Origin: Trebonia sp963774945
GTDB lineage: Bacteria > Actinomycetota > Actinomycetes > Streptosporangiales > Streptosporangiaceae
DNA length: 64,000 nt
Assembly: GCA_963774945.1 (NCBI GenBank)
Contig: CAVZHA010000005.1
Span: forward strand, 310,001 to 374,000
Direction: 5' to 3'
Shown here: positions 26,345 through 36,596 of the stretch, piece by piece
Numbering within the stretch: position 1 is the stretch's first letter
How the letters are laid out: the number at the start of each line of letters is the position of its first letter
Notes under the pieces: model-generated
The model's input: only the letters and a program-made list of their open reading frames with translations
What the model was told of the DNA's origin: nothing
Databases searched by the model: none
Translations under genes and position numbers: made by a program

Positions 26345-28095
26345 CTACCAGCCGCCGGGACCGGCGTTGTTCGCCGAGGTGCCGGAACCAGACGAACCGG
26401 GGCCGCCGCCGGTACCGGTGGGATCGGTCGGCGTGGTCGGCGGCGGCGTGGGGTTGGTGGCGGGAGGACAGCCGCGCCAGCAGCGCGGTCCCGTTCGGCG
26501 ACCCCAGTCCGGTGCAGGCGTCCCAGCCCGGCCCGGCCTTGTAGGCGCCGTTGCTGCCGTCGATGATGTCGTGGAAGCCCGCCACGTCCGCGCCCGGGCG
26601 TGATCCCGGCGTAGAGCAGCGGCTGCAGCAGGCCGAAGCGGGTGCCGCTGGCCTGGGCGAGCCGCGCGATCAGGCCGGCCCAGAGCGGGGCGACGGCCGA
26701 GGTGCCGCCGATCGGCTGCGCCTTGCCGTCGATCACGACCTGGTAGCCGGAGTACGGGTCGGCGTTGCCGGCCACGTCGGGGACGCCGCGGCCGGGCTTG
26801 GCCGCGCTGCCGATCCCGGTGACCGCCGGTCGCCGCCGTCGCGGGCACCCCGGCCGTCTTCTGCCAGGCCGGCTGCGCGTACGACGACCGACACGCCGCC
26901 GCCGCCCGCGCCCCCCTGCTTCGGAGATCTCGTTCCAGACCACCTCGGAGGTGATCGTGGCGGTGGCGGTGTTGCCGATGAGGGTGGTGCCGCCGCAGGC
27001 GAGCGAGTACGGGCTCGACGCGGGGAAGTCGACCGACACCCCGGTGGTCGAGCTGGCGTTGTCGCTCGACCCGTTGTCGCCGGACGCCACCGTGACCGTG
27101 CAGCCGAGCGCGGCCGCGTCCGAGATCGCCTGGTTCATGCCGCTCATGGACTGGGGCGCCCACGAGCTTTCCGGTCCGCCCCAGGAGATCGAGACCGCGA
27201 TCGGGGTCGGCGTGGCGTTGACCGCGTCCGAGATCGCGTCGATGAACCCCTGGTCGGTGTTGGGCGCGAAGTAGACCGACGAACGACGCCTTGGGCGCGA
27301 CCGCCCCGGCCACCTCGATGTCCAGCTCGACCTCGCCGTCGGCGGCCTGGCCGGGGGAGTTGGACCCGTCGTCGACCCCGACCGCCGTCACCGACGGCAC
27401 CGACAGGCTGAGCCCGCTGAAGTAGGTCGACAGGTCGGCCGCGTTGTAGCCGCCGCCGAGCTCGATGATCGCGATCGTCTGCCCGGTCCCGTCGGTCCCG
27501 GCCGGGAAGTCGTACAGGCTCGCGACCTGCAGGGCGGTCAGCGGCACGGCGGCCGGGGCGGCGCTGGCGGCGTGCGCGATCACGCCTCCTTCGGCCGCGG
27601 CTGGGGCCGGGCGGCGAAAGTGCGGGCTCGCCTGCGGCCGGTGTCGAGGCCGACCACGCCGACGATGATCCCCGACAGCTCGGCCGGCACCGACAGGCCG
27701 CCGGTCCGGTACCGGTGGGTCACCGACCCGCTGCCGTCCGGGTGCTCGGAGGTGACCGCGGTCAGCGTGGTGCCGAAAGCGGCCGTCATCGCCGCGATCA
27801 TCCCGCTCACCTTGAGGCGGCGCGACCCGAGCTGGAACTCGGTCACGGTCAGCCCGTAGCGGCCGAGCACGTCGGCGACGTGCGTGGCGTCGGCCGGGTC
27901 GGCCCCGTAGCGCTGCCCGAGCTCCTCAGTGGAGACGGTGGTGGTGGTGTTAATCAGGTCGGCCGGGACCTCGGCCCGCCGCCGCAGCAGCACCGTGACC
28001 GTGATGACCTGGCTCGGATCGAGCGGGGTGGCGGCGGGCGTGGCGGTCGGCAGCTCCGAGCGCTCGCTGCCGGATAGCGGAACGAGTTCTGGCAT
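26345..28095 (-). CDS. Pro-kumamolisin / sedolisin (S53) peptidase
   Basis: Acid serine-carboxyl peptidase precursor. ATG 28095 (MPELVPLSGSERSELP) begins an about 170-residue pro-domain (VITVTVLLRRRAEVP, FGTTLTAV), joined by one frame shift near 27580 to the catalytic domain starting PLTALQVASLYDFPAG. The Glu/Asp pair is in DGEVELDIEVAG, the oxyanion Asp in TVASGDNGSSD, and the catalytic Ser in IGGTSAVAPLWAG. At least five further single-base shifts between 27285 and 26460. The end is a Pro/Thr/Gly-rich tail. No signal peptide is visible, so export is unclear. Confidence 0.85.
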
Positions 28096-28372
28096 GAGTT
28101 TCTCCCCGGTGAGATGGGCTTGCCCTTAACCGAGATTCTGTCGCGTTTTAGGCGAAGGCACGGTCCGTTCGACAGCTATAGTTTTTTAGCCTTTGCCTTT
28201 CCGCAGCGCCCAACGGCTAAGAGCCTGCCTGCGCGCACACCCGCGCTGCGCTCGGATGGTCCGGGTCGCGGCCGGGGGGCCATAGGTGTGGATGTATTCG
28301 GTTGCCCAATACTGGTTGTTATTTTTCAGTCGGCCGATATTTCCGAAAGATCCGGAAAGTCCGTTAAGCGCG
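28096..28372. other. Intergenic region
   Basis: No gene supported. More A/T near 28300-28370 just past the ABC exporter stop. It contains the protease promoter region on the minus strand. Confidence 0.5.
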
Positions 28373-30229
28373 CTATCGGTAGGCGCGGGCCTGGAGGGTG
28401 AACAGTTCCGCGTACAGGCCGCCGCCGTCCATCAGCTCGCGGTGGGTGCCGTATTCGGTGAGCCGCCCATGGTCGAGGACGGCGATGAGGTCGGCCATGC
28501 CGACGGTGGAAAACCGGTGAGAGATCAGCACGGTGACGCCGCCGTCCTCCAGCCCGGCCTGCCCGGCCGAGGACGCGTACCGATCGAACAGGTCGTGCTC
28601 GGCCGAGGCGTCCAGGGCCGCGGCCGGCTCGTCCATGATGAGCAGCAGGGGACGGCGCCGCATCAGGGCGCGGGCCAGGCCGACTGCCTGCCATTGGCCG
28701 CCGGACAGGTCAGTGCCGTCGTCATAGGAGTGCCCCACGTACCCGCCCAGGCCGCCGGGAACCACCGCCAGCACTCGGCCCGCGCCGGCCTTGTCAGCGG
28801 CGGCGCCGATCGCGCCGACGTCATCGACGCGGTCGATGTCGCCGTGACCGATGCTCTCGCCGAGGGTCAGCTCGATGCGCTGAAAGTCCTGGAACAGTGT
28901 CGCCACTCGGGCGCGCCATTCTGCCGGGGCCAGCCCGGCCAGGTCCTCCCCGTCGACGAGGATCCGGCCGCCGGTCGGCCGGTACAGGCCGCACAGCAGC
29001 TTGACCAGGGTGGACTTGCCCGCGCCGTTCTCTCCCACCAGGGCCAGGACCGCGCCGGCCGGGATGTGCAGCGAGACGTGCGACAGCACCGGCCGGTCCG
29101 CTCCGGGGTAGCAGAAGGAGACCCTATCCAGGGTGATCCCGCGGGTCAGGCGCTCAGGGACGACGGCCCCGTCCGCCGCAGCTCCGGCGCCCGCGGCCCC
29201 GTTTCCGCCGCCCTCACCCGTGCGAGTGCTGGTCCCAGGGGGCGCGGGATCCGTCAGCCCGGCATCGGCGGCGACCGCTCGCAGCACCCCGATCCGGTCG
29301 GTTGTCCGCCCCGCGACCTGCAACAGCGACAGCACCCCGAGGATGCCGGACACCTGCAAGCTCACCTGCACCGCGAGGGTGATCACGAGTACCAGGCTGC
29401 CGACGGAACCGTGCCCGTGCAGCGCGCTGTACAGTTCCGCCGCGATGGCGCCGACGTAACCGAGGGCGAAGAATCCCTGCCCGAGCGCCCGGTACACGGC
29501 GGCCCGGAACTGAGCCCGCCACATCACCGTGGTCACCTCGTCCCAGGCGCCCCGCTGACGGCGCAGGATCTCGTCCTCAGCGCCGAACAGCCGCAGTTCC
29601 CGTACCGAGCCGGTGGCGGTCGCGAGTTCGAGCAGGTGCCTGGCGAGCCGGAACCGCCCGGCTGTCCGTTCCCGGGCGTCTTCCACTACGGCCTGTGCGG
29701 TCCGCTCGGCCAGCACCGGTACCACGGCGCACAGCGGCAGGAGCGCGAACAACGGGCTGACCATGACGAGGAGGACGACGGTGATGATCATCTGCAGCAG
29801 CAGGCCGGCGAGTTGCAGCACGCCGTCCAGGGACCTGGCCGTGGCGAACAGGCTGTCACGGACCAGGGCCACGGTGTCCGCGACATCGGAGGAGTCCAGG
29901 TGATCGATGCGGGGCGGGCCGTTGACCAGGTCCATGAGCTCGCCGCGCAGCCGCATCTCCTGCCCGTCCGTCACCCGCGAGAGATCCAGGTGGCAGAAAT
30001 GAGGAAGCATGACCTGGGCTACGAGCGCCACCGAGGCGAGCACCGCCGCCGCCAGCGCGGGCCCGGCGTGGCGAGCAAGCACGTCGTCGGTGAAGTCGCG
30101 CAGCGCCAGGGCGGCCAGCGGCGCGGCGACGTAGAGGGCGAGCGCGAGGACGGTCCCGCGCAGCAGCCGGACCGCGTCCACCGTCAGGCCCATGGCGAAC
30201 AGGAACCGGGCCGCCCGGAAGACACTCAT
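28373..30229 (-). CDS. ABC exporter half-transporter, second subunit
   Basis: 618 residues, intact. N-terminal six-helix exporter domain (LRGTVLALALYVAAPLAALAL; AAAVLASVALVAQVML; LQMIITVVLLVMVSPLFALL) and C-terminal ATPase with Walker A VGENGAGKSTLVKLLCG, signature LSGGQWQAVGLARAL, Walker B LLIMDEPAAALD and H-loop VLISHRFSTV. ATG 30229 overlaps the stop of the upstream subunit by ATGA, so the two form a heterodimeric exporter. Substrate not evident. Confidence 0.9.
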   Translation of the reverse strand: MSVFRAARFLFAMGLTVDAVRLLRGTVLALALYVAAPLAALALRDFTDDVLARHAGPALAAAVLASVALVAQVMLPHFCHLDLSRVTDGQEMRLRGELMDLVNGPPRIDHLDSSDVADTVALVRDSLFATARSLDGVLQLAGLLLQMIITVVLLVMVSPLFALLPLCAVVPVLAERTAQAVVEDARERTAGRFRLARHLLELATATGSVRELRLFGAEDEILRRQRGAWDEVTTVMWRAQFRAAVYRALGQGFFALGYVGAIAAELYSALHGHGSVGSLVLVITLAVQVSLQVSGILGVLSLLQVAGRTTDRIGVLRAVAADAGLTDPAPPGTSTRTGEGGGNGAAGAGAAADGAVVPERLTRGITLDRVSFCYPGADRPVLSHVSLHIPAGAVLALVGENGAGKSTLVKLLCGLYRPTGGRILVDGEDLAGLAPAEWRARVATLFQDFQRIELTLGESIGHGDIDRVDDVGAIGAAADKAGAGRVLAVVPGGLGGYVGHSYDDGTDLSGGQWQAVGLARALMRRRPLLLIMDEPAAALDASAEHDLFDRYASSAGQAGLEDGGVTVLISHRFSTVGMADLIAVLDHGRLTEYGTHRELMDGGGLYAELFTLQARAYR

Positions 30230-32145
30230 GCCGTCTCCTCCTCGTCCTCGCCGGCTTCCGCAGAACCCCCGGTACCCCCGGTTCCCCAGGAAGCGGAGGC
30301 CTCGCCGCCTTCCTCGGCGAACCGGCGGGCCTGCAGCCCGAACAGCTCCGCGTACGTCCCGCCCGCCGCCATCAGCTCCTCGTGGCTGCCGCGCTCGGTG
30401 ATCCGACTGCCGTCCAGGACCACGATCTGGTCCGCCCGCCGCACCGTGGAGAACCGGTGGGAGACCACGACCGTGGTCAGCCCGCGGGTGAGCTCAAGGA
30501 ACCGGTCGAAGAACGCGACCTCGGCCCTGACGTCAAGCTGCGCGGTCGGCTCGTCCAGGACCAGCACCGATGCGCCCCCTTTGACGGCGAACAGGGCGCG
30601 GGCCAGCGCGATCCGCTGCCACTGCCCGCCCGACAGGTCCACTCCGCCGGGATACCGGCTGGACAGGATCGTGGACAGCCCGTCCGGCAGCGCGGCGGTC
30701 ACGCCGGCGGCGCCCGCCCACTCCACGGCCTGTTCCAGGGCGGCGGCGTCGCCCATCAGCTCCGGCGCGCCGAGCCCGATGTTGGCGGCGGCGTCGAGCT
30801 GGTAGCGGACGTAGTCCTGGTAGATCACCGCCAGGCGCTTCTGCCAGGACCGGGCGCCGAACTCGGCCAGCGGGATGCCGTCCGCGGTGATCCGCCCGCC
30901 GGTCGGCTCGTAGATCCGCGACAGCAGCTTGACCAGGGTGGTCTTGCCCGCCCCGTTCAGTCCCACGATCGCGGTCGACGTGCCCGCGGGCAGTTCCAGG
31001 TCCAGTTCGTCGAGGATGTGCCGGTCACTGCCGGGGTAGGCGAAGCTCACCTTCTCGAACGCGATGCCGGAGACGGGCGCCTGTCCGGCGGGGCGCCAGC
31101 CGGGCCTCGGGCTACCCGGTGACCGCCGCGCGACGGCCCGCTCGATCTCCCGCATCGCGTCATGGGCCCGCATGCCATCCTGGGTCTGGCCATCGGCTTC
31201 CGGGAAGTACACCCCGACCCGCAGCGAGATGAGGACCGCCTGCAGGGCCAGCGACAGGCCCGGCACGCTCAGCCCGCCGCGGGCGGCGGTGTCCCGCAGC
31301 ATGACCAGCACAGCCAGCACCCCCGCCAGCACTACCAGGCTGTACACCGCGAACGGCACCAGGCGGATGCGGCGGCGCGCGCGCCACAGCGGGCGCAGGT
31401 AGGCACCGGAGTCCCGCTGGCCGCGTTCCCGCCACCACGGCAGCGTGCCCAGTACCCGGATCTCCTTGGCGGCGGCCGGCTCGCTGCCGGTGTCGAGGAC
31501 GTAGTGCGCCTTGCGCCGGGGCGCCGCTGACCGGCTCCTGAGCAGCGAGTACCGAGTCTGCGCGCCCCGCTCCCCGAGCCGGGCGGTCAGTGCTGCCGCC
31601 GTGATCACCAGCGCGGTCACCGGGCCGAGCACCACCCCGGTGACCGTCACGGCTCCGGCGAACTGCGCGTACCGGCCAATCAGCGCGATCAGCCCCGCGA
31701 CGGCGGCTCCCGGGGTAGCGGAGTACTCGGTCAGGCCCCGGCGGGCGTCGCCCATCGTGTCCAGGACGTCCGGTTGTTCCAGCAGGCCGGCCGGCGCCTC
31801 CGTCAGGGTGACCCGCATCAGCCGCCGGGCGCAGACCCCGTCCACCCGCCGGCTGATGAGTTCGGTGAATGCCGCCTGGAACGGCGTCAGGCCGGTCTGC
31901 AGCAGCAGTGCGGCCACCGCCAGCCCCGCTGCGGGCAGGGCCGCGCCCCAGATGCCCCTCCCGGTACCCGTGACCCGCCCGATGGCGACGCTGGTGCCGA
32001 TCACGAAGCCCAGCGGCAGCACGCCGATCACGACGCTGAGCACCACCGCAGCGACAGCGACCGGGCCTGCCGCAGGGAGCAGGTGGATGATCGCCTGCCA
32101 GCTCCGCCAGCGCCCCCGCCTTTCCCGCACAGCCGAGCGGGCCAT
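30226..32145 (-). CDS. ABC exporter half-transporter, first subunit
   Basis: About 640 residues, intact, first gene of the pair. Exporter membrane domain (PVAVAAVVLSVVIGVLPLGF; LPAAGLAVAALLLQTGL) followed by an ATPase with Walker A VGLNGAGKTTLVKLLS, signature LSGGQWQRIALARAL, Walker B VLVLDEPTAQLD and VVVSHRFSTV. I prefer ATG 32145 (MARSAVRERRG); an in-frame ATG at 32241 adds 32 unconserved-looking residues. The C-terminus has an acidic tail rich in Glu and Gly. Confidence 0.88.
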   Translation of the reverse strand: MARSAVRERRGRWRSWQAIIHLLPAAGPVAVAAVVLSVVIGVLPLGFVIGTSVAIGRVTGTGRGIWGAALPAAGLAVAALLLQTGLTPFQAAFTELISRRVDGVCARRLMRVTLTEAPAGLLEQPDVLDTMGDARRGLTEYSATPGAAVAGLIALIGRYAQFAGAVTVTGVVLGPVTALVITAAALTARLGERGAQTRYSLLRSRSAAPRRKAHYVLDTGSEPAAAKEIRVLGTLPWWRERGQRDSGAYLRPLWRARRRIRLVPFAVYSLVVLAGVLAVLVMLRDTAARGGLSVPGLSLALQAVLISLRVGVYFPEADGQTQDGMRAHDAMREIERAVARRSPGSPRPGWRPAGQAPVSGIAFEKVSFAYPGSDRHILDELDLELPAGTSTAIVGLNGAGKTTLVKLLSRIYEPTGGRITADGIPLAEFGARSWQKRLAVIYQDYVRYQLDAAANIGLGAPELMGDAAALEQAVEWAGAAGVTAALPDGLSTILSSRYPGGVDLSGGQWQRIALARALFAVKGGASVLVLDEPTAQLDVRAEVAFFDRFLELTRGLTTVVVSHRFSTVRRADQIVVLDGSRITERGSHEELMAAGGTYAELFGLQARRFAEEGGEASASWGTGGTGGSAEAGEDEEETA

Positions 32146-32358
32146 CAGGAGACCTGTATTGCAGAAGGTATTTGGGGATCTCCCCGGACGGGCGCGGGGA
32201 AGTTCCTCATGCTGTGGATCGAATCGCCGGGACTGGGACATCGCTCCCCTGATCAGGCAGGACGACCCGGCAGCACAACAACGCGCGCGAGTGGCTGCCG
32301 GCCGGGCACTGGTCCGGCGGTACGCCCTGCACTGGCCCCGGCGGGGCAGGCAATGAGG

Positions 32359-32399
32359 CCGCGGCTAAGGAAACCGCGGTACCGCCGCTAAGCGGCGGT
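32359..32399. terminator. Two adjacent GC hairpins
   Basis: CCGCGG (32359-32364) pairs with CCGCGG (32374-32379), and ACCGCCGC-TAA-GCGGCGGT (32381-32399) is a perfect eight-pair hairpin. They lie between the exporter and the lipoprotein genes. Could be terminator-like or a protein-binding palindrome. CCGCGG is also the Eco29kI recognition sequence, probably by chance. Confidence 0.45.
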
Positions 32400-32647
32400 G
32401 GGAGAGCCCATGCAACCCATGCCGTCACCCTAGCCGACAACGCCAGCGCCGTCGCCTGAGCGGGCGGTGGAATCCGCTATCGCTTTGCCGGACGGACCCG
32501 GGCCGTCCTAAGTTGCTGCGCTTCGTGAGCTAGACAATGGGGCCGCCGCGATCGGCGGTCGCCGGCGCAACCGTGACCTCGACATCCGTGCCAGAGCCTG
32601 AGGCGACGGGTCTGGCGCGGTCGCGAAGGCGGGCGTAATGTCCGGGC

Positions 32648-33202
32648 ATGAGGCAGCGTGCTCTTCTCGTGCCGGTTGTCGCGGCAGCGTCTCTCCTCGC
32701 CGCGTGCACCGGACCCAGCCAGCAACCGACGGCACGGGTCTCCGGAACCGTCGCCTCGGCTCCCGCCGGGGCCAGTTCCGCCCCGGCCAGCGCGGGCCAG
32801 CCAAGCCTGAGCGCCGCTTCGAACGGGTGCGCCGGGCAGCCGCCGGTATCGTCGCTGCCGACCTGGGCGCGGGCCGGGTTTACGCCCGCCGATGTGGCAA
32901 TGCCGCATGTGACAGGCGCCTCGGGCAATATCGTGGCGATCCTCTGGAATCCGAGGAACGCCCTTCACGCGCCACCGCTCCCAACCATGAACAATAAGAT
33001 CCTGTGGGTGTCCAGGGGTCCGGTCGGGGGTTCGCCGCTCGTCATCCGGGCCACGCTCGCGGGCAGCACCCGAACGGCCACCGTCTCGCTGCCGGACGGA
33101 CCCGGACCGTCCTACGTCAACCTGCCAGCTCCCGGCTGCTGGACGCTTCACCTCAGCTGGGGCGGCCACACCGACCGCCTCATGCTGCGCTACGTGAGCT
33201 GA
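32648..33202 (+). CDS. Lipoprotein of unknown function
   Basis: 184 residues. Signal peptide with lipobox: MRQRALLVPVVAAASLLAAC, Cys at residue 20. A Ser/Ala/Pro-rich linker leads to a small globular domain with two cysteines (SNGCAGQPP; APGCWTLHLSWGGHTDRL) that may form a disulfide. The C-terminal GCWTLHLSWGG pattern is common in secreted beta-sandwich domains of actinomycetes. Followed at 12 bases by a methyltransferase fragment with its own ribosome site. Confidence 0.75.
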   Translation: MRQRALLVPVVAAASLLAACTGPSQQPTARVSGTVASAPAGASSAPASAGQPSLSAASNGCAGQPPVSSLPTWARAGFTPADVAMPHVTGASGNIVAILWNPRNALHAPPLPTMNNKILWVSRGPVGGSPLVIRATLAGSTRTATVSLPDGPGPSYVNLPAPGCWTLHLSWGGHTDRLMLRYVS

Positions 33203-33213
33203 GGAGGCGCTTC

Positions 33214-33440
33214 ATGAGTGAAGCGTTCTACTCGCCGGCAAGGCGGGCGCGTATTGGAACTCGGGTGCGGCACGGGGCACAAGCTGATCCCCATCGCGTC
33301 CGACGGGCATCCGTGCGTCGGCCTGGACTTCTCGTCAGACATGCTGGCTGAGGCTCGCCGTAAGGCGAACGAGCGCGGCGTAGCGGTGGAATGGATGCAG
33401 GGTACGCCGCTTCAACTTTGCATCTGCGAGTCCGCGTGAT
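33214..33440 (+). pseudogene. Truncated SAM-dependent methyltransferase
   Basis: ATG 33214 after GAGGAGG. Motif I VLELGCGTGHKLIPIA and motif II VGLDFSSDMLAEARRKA of a class I methyltransferase are present, but the protein ends after about 70 residues, where about 200 are expected. One base shift near 33250 separates the start from motif I. Remnant. Confidence 0.7.
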
Positions 33441-33692
33441 TTAAAGGCAAGAGCACAGTCTCAGTCAATGGACGTTCGGCAAACGGATTTCATGCCGGCG
33501 GTGAATCGGCCAGGCGCGGCCCCGACGCGGCCCGGCGGCGACGATCCCCGCCGCTAGGTCCAAGTGTCACACATCGTGATCTCCCCGTGTCATTACGGTT
33601 CATCTACATTCTGTATGCATAGACTATCAGATAGTAACCAAATGCAGGCCAGGCGGAGTAACCGGCGAACTAGCTGCCAGACCGCCGGGATT
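33441..33692. other. Intergenic region
   Basis: 250 bases with more A/T than the surroundings (for example around 33600-33650). No gene or clear structure seen. Confidence 0.5.
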
Positions 33693-36065
33693 CTAACTAG
33701 CTACAGAAAGTAATGTCAGGCTGCCCAGCCGGGAGCGGACCTCGCCCGCCGTCGGGTGGTGCAGCACCTCGAGGATGAGCACCGACTCCTCCCACGCCTC
33801 CCGCGCCCCGACGCCGTCCCCGGTCAGCGCGTAGGTGTCGCCCAGGTGGAGCAGGACCATGGCCAGGTCGTACCGGTTGCCCATCTCCCGGTCGAGCGTG
33901 ATCGCGTTGAGGAAGCACGTCACCGCCGACGCGTGGTCGCCCAGCCGCTGGTGCACCACGCCGAGGGTGTCCCAGGTTCCGGCCTCACCGGGGGAGTAGC
34001 CGATCGCCCGGCACAGCTCGATCGCCTGCAGGCAGTTCGCCCGCGCGGTCGACAGCTCCCCGAGCTGGGCGTTGTTCCAGGCCGAGCCGTTCAGGGCGGA
34101 CGCCCGCACCAGCGCCATGTTCGGGTCCTCGAGGGCGCACCCGGACGACAGCGAAAGCGCGGCGCTGACCACCGCCAGCGCCTCGCCGTAGCGTCCCTGG
34201 TACTCGAGCGTCTGGCCGAGGATCACGTCGGTCCTGGCCAGCCCGAGGTCGTCGCCGAGCGCGGCGAAGGCGGACTGGGCCGACGACAGGCACTCGTGCG
34301 CCTCGGCGAAGTTGCCGACCGACATCGCGAACGAGCCGAGCCCGCGCAGCGCGAACGCCTGCCCGCTGAGGTCGCCGCAGCGCTCGGCGGCCGCCAGCGC
34401 GGTCCGGTGCAGCCGCGCGCCCTCATGCCAGTGCCCGCAGACGTTGTGGTAGGTCCAGAGCACGACCGGCAGCTGCCACGCGTGCGCGTCGTACCCGGCC
34501 GAGGCGGCTAGCGCGACGATCTTGAGCAGCACCTGGTTCTCGGCCTCGAGCCAGGCCAGCGCCGACGCCTTGCCGCCGAACGACTCGGCCGCGACGCCGG
34601 CCGCGGCGGGCGGCAGCGCCATCAGCTCGCGCCCGGGGTAGAGCACGACGTGCGCGTGGTGCGCGGTGTGCAGGTAGTGGTCGAGCGTCCGCCTGGTGGT
34701 GTTCTCGACCCCGACGGCCGAGGTCGTCAGCGCCGACTGCTCGGCCGCGTACGCCCGCAGCAGGTCGTGGAACGCGTACCGGCCGGGCCCGGTCTCGTTC
34801 AGCAGCGACGCGCGCACCAGGTCGCGCAGCGCCACCCGCGCGGCCGCGGCCGACAGCCCGGCCAGCGACGCGGCCGCGGCCGCGCTGATGTCGGGCCCCG
34901 GATGAAGCCCGAGCAGCCGGAACATCCGCGCCGCCGGGTCCGGCAGGTGCCGGTAGGACAGCGAAAGCACGGTCCGCACGTTGGCGGCCGGGTCGCCCAC
35001 GTCGAGCGCGTCGAGCCGCCCGCCGAGCTCGGTCAGCTCCGCCGCCAGGGCCGCCAGCGGCAGCCGGGGCGCGGCCGCGGCCCGGGCGACGATGACCGAC
35101 AGCGCCAGCGGCAGCCGCGCGCACAGCGACGCCAGCTCGGTCACCGCCCACGGCTCGGCCGCCGCCCGCTCGGCCCCCAGCCGCGCGACCAGCAGCTCGT
35201 TCGCCTCCTGGGCGGACAGCACGTCCAGCTGGACCAGCAGCGCTCCCTCGCGGGCGGCCAGCGCCGACAGCTCGCGCCTGCTGGTGACGATCACCAGGCA
35301 CTCCGGCGATGCCGGCAGCAGCGGCCGCACCTGGGCGACGTCGGCCGCGTTGTCGAGCAGCACCAGCATCCGCCGCCCCGCCAGCACCGACCGGTAGAGC
35401 GCGGCGAGCGACTCGGTGTCGTGCGGTATCCGCTCCGGGTGCACCCCGAACGCGTCGAGGAAGCCCCGCAGCACGTCGGCCGGATCGGTCGGCTGCCCGC
35501 CCCCGGCGTCGAACCCGCGCAGGTTAGCGTAGAGCTGACCGTCCGGAAAGCGGTCCGCGACCTGGTGCGCCCACTGCAGCGCGAGCGCCGTCTTGCCGAC
35601 CCCGGCCGTCCCGCCGATCGCGGAGATGACCACGCCAGGACCGCCGCCTGCGCCGCCGCCGAGCACCGCGTCAAGCGCCGCCAGCTCGGCCCCGCGCCCG
35701 GCGAAGTGCGCGACCCCCGACGGCAGCTGCCGCGGCACGGTTGCCTTCCCGCCGCTGACGGTGCTGGCGGTGCTTCCGCTCGGGCTGGCGCCGCCGTCGG
35801 CGTCGCGGCCGGCCCGGTACCGCGCGACCAGCTCCGCCCCGGCCGCCTCCGGCAGCCCGAGCGCCTGCGCCAGCGCCCGCACCGAGCTCGGGTACGGCCG
35901 CCGGGTCCGCCCGCGCTCCAGATCGGCGATCGCCCGCACGGAAACCCCGGACCGTTCCGCCAGATCCTCCTGGGTCAGCCCGGCCCGCACCCGCTGCTTT
36001 CTTAGCCACTCGCCCGGCCGCACCCGGCCGGGGATGCCGAGTGCGCCAGCGGGCGCACCATTCAC
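33693..36065 (-). CDS. XRE-NB-ARC-TPR (STAND) transcriptional regulator
   Basis: 790 residues, intact. N-terminal helix-turn-helix (WLRKQRVRAGLTQEDLAERS, then VSVRAIADLERGRT), an NB-ARC ATPase with Walker A SAIGGTAGVGKTALALQWAH near residue 150 and Walker B MLVLLDNAADVAQV, winged-helix ARC2 (FRLLGLHPGPDISAAA; YAFHDLLRAYA), and about seven C-terminal TPR-like repeats from residue ~520. Typical actinomycete STAND regulator in which ligand sensed by the TPRs drives ATP-dependent assembly. Monocistronic. Confidence 0.92.
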   Translation of the reverse strand: MNGAPAGALGIPGRVRPGEWLRKQRVRAGLTQEDLAERSGVSVRAIADLERGRTRRPYPSSVRALAQALGLPEAAGAELVARYRAGRDADGGASPSGSTASTVSGGKATVPRQLPSGVAHFAGRGAELAALDAVLGGGAGGGPGVVISAIGGTAGVGKTALALQWAHQVADRFPDGQLYANLRGFDAGGGQPTDPADVLRGFLDAFGVHPERIPHDTESLAALYRSVLAGRRMLVLLDNAADVAQVRPLLPASPECLVIVTSRRELSALAAREGALLVQLDVLSAQEANELLVARLGAERAAAEPWAVTELASLCARLPLALSVIVARAAAAPRLPLAALAAELTELGGRLDALDVGDPAANVRTVLSLSYRHLPDPAARMFRLLGLHPGPDISAAAAASLAGLSAAAARVALRDLVRASLLNETGPGRYAFHDLLRAYAAEQSALTTSAVGVENTTRRTLDHYLHTAHHAHVVLYPGRELMALPPAAAGVAAESFGGKASALAWLEAENQVLLKIVALAASAGYDAHAWQLPVVLWTYHNVCGHWHEGARLHRTALAAAERCGDLSGQAFALRGLGSFAMSVGNFAEAHECLSSAQSAFAALGDDLGLARTDVILGQTLEYQGRYGEALAVVSAALSLSSGCALEDPNMALVRASALNGSAWNNAQLGELSTARANCLQAIELCRAIGYSPGEAGTWDTLGVVHQRLGDHASAVTCFLNAITLDREMGNRYDLAMVLLHLGDTYALTGDGVGAREAWEESVLILEVLHHPTAGEVRSRLGSLTLLSVAS

Positions 36066-36596
36066 GACCCCACCACCTGCCCGTGATCATCTCGTCACGG
36101 ACAGCCTAACTGCGCTCCGGCTGCGGGAAAAGCTTCCCGGCGCACCGGATTAAAGGCGATAAACCCAGTCATCTCGAACGGTCCCGGGCTCCGCGTCATC
36201 GGCCCGCGTCAGCCCTCACCCTGTGGACGGGCTGGGACCGCGCCCATTCTCGCTCTGACGCCTCTCTTCATCCGTGGGCGCGAGGCGTACGGAGATTCCG
36301 CCGCGTCAAGTCCGGCCCTGGTGAACCCCGATCGGGTCTGGAACGACGCGGCGGAATCACGCAGCACCCCGCACGTCGCTATGGCGGGCGGTGTTTGCGG
36401 TCGTGTACATCTTCGGGGACAAGTGGGGCGACTTCGACGACGCCAGGGCGCGTCGTGCCGCCATCGCACGTTGGCGCAGCAGATTGCATGGGCAATGGCG
36501 TTCGACACTACACCTGGCCGACCTCCACGGCGGCGATAGGCTCGGCGCGAGAATGCACCGGGACGATCGCGGGCGCCACCTCGGCCCGCCACACGA
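36066..36596. other. Left edge of defence island, no gene
   Basis: 530 bases between the STAND gene and the restriction enzyme. Contains copy 4 of the dispersed repeat and no supported gene. Base composition starts to change here. Confidence 0.5.
36150..36195 (+). repeat. Dispersed intergenic repeat, copy 4
   Basis: TTAAAGGCGATAAACCC then CATCTCGAACGGTCCC (36171-36186) and GGGCTCCGCG. Matches copies near 4886, 19149 and 26085. Confidence 0.55.
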
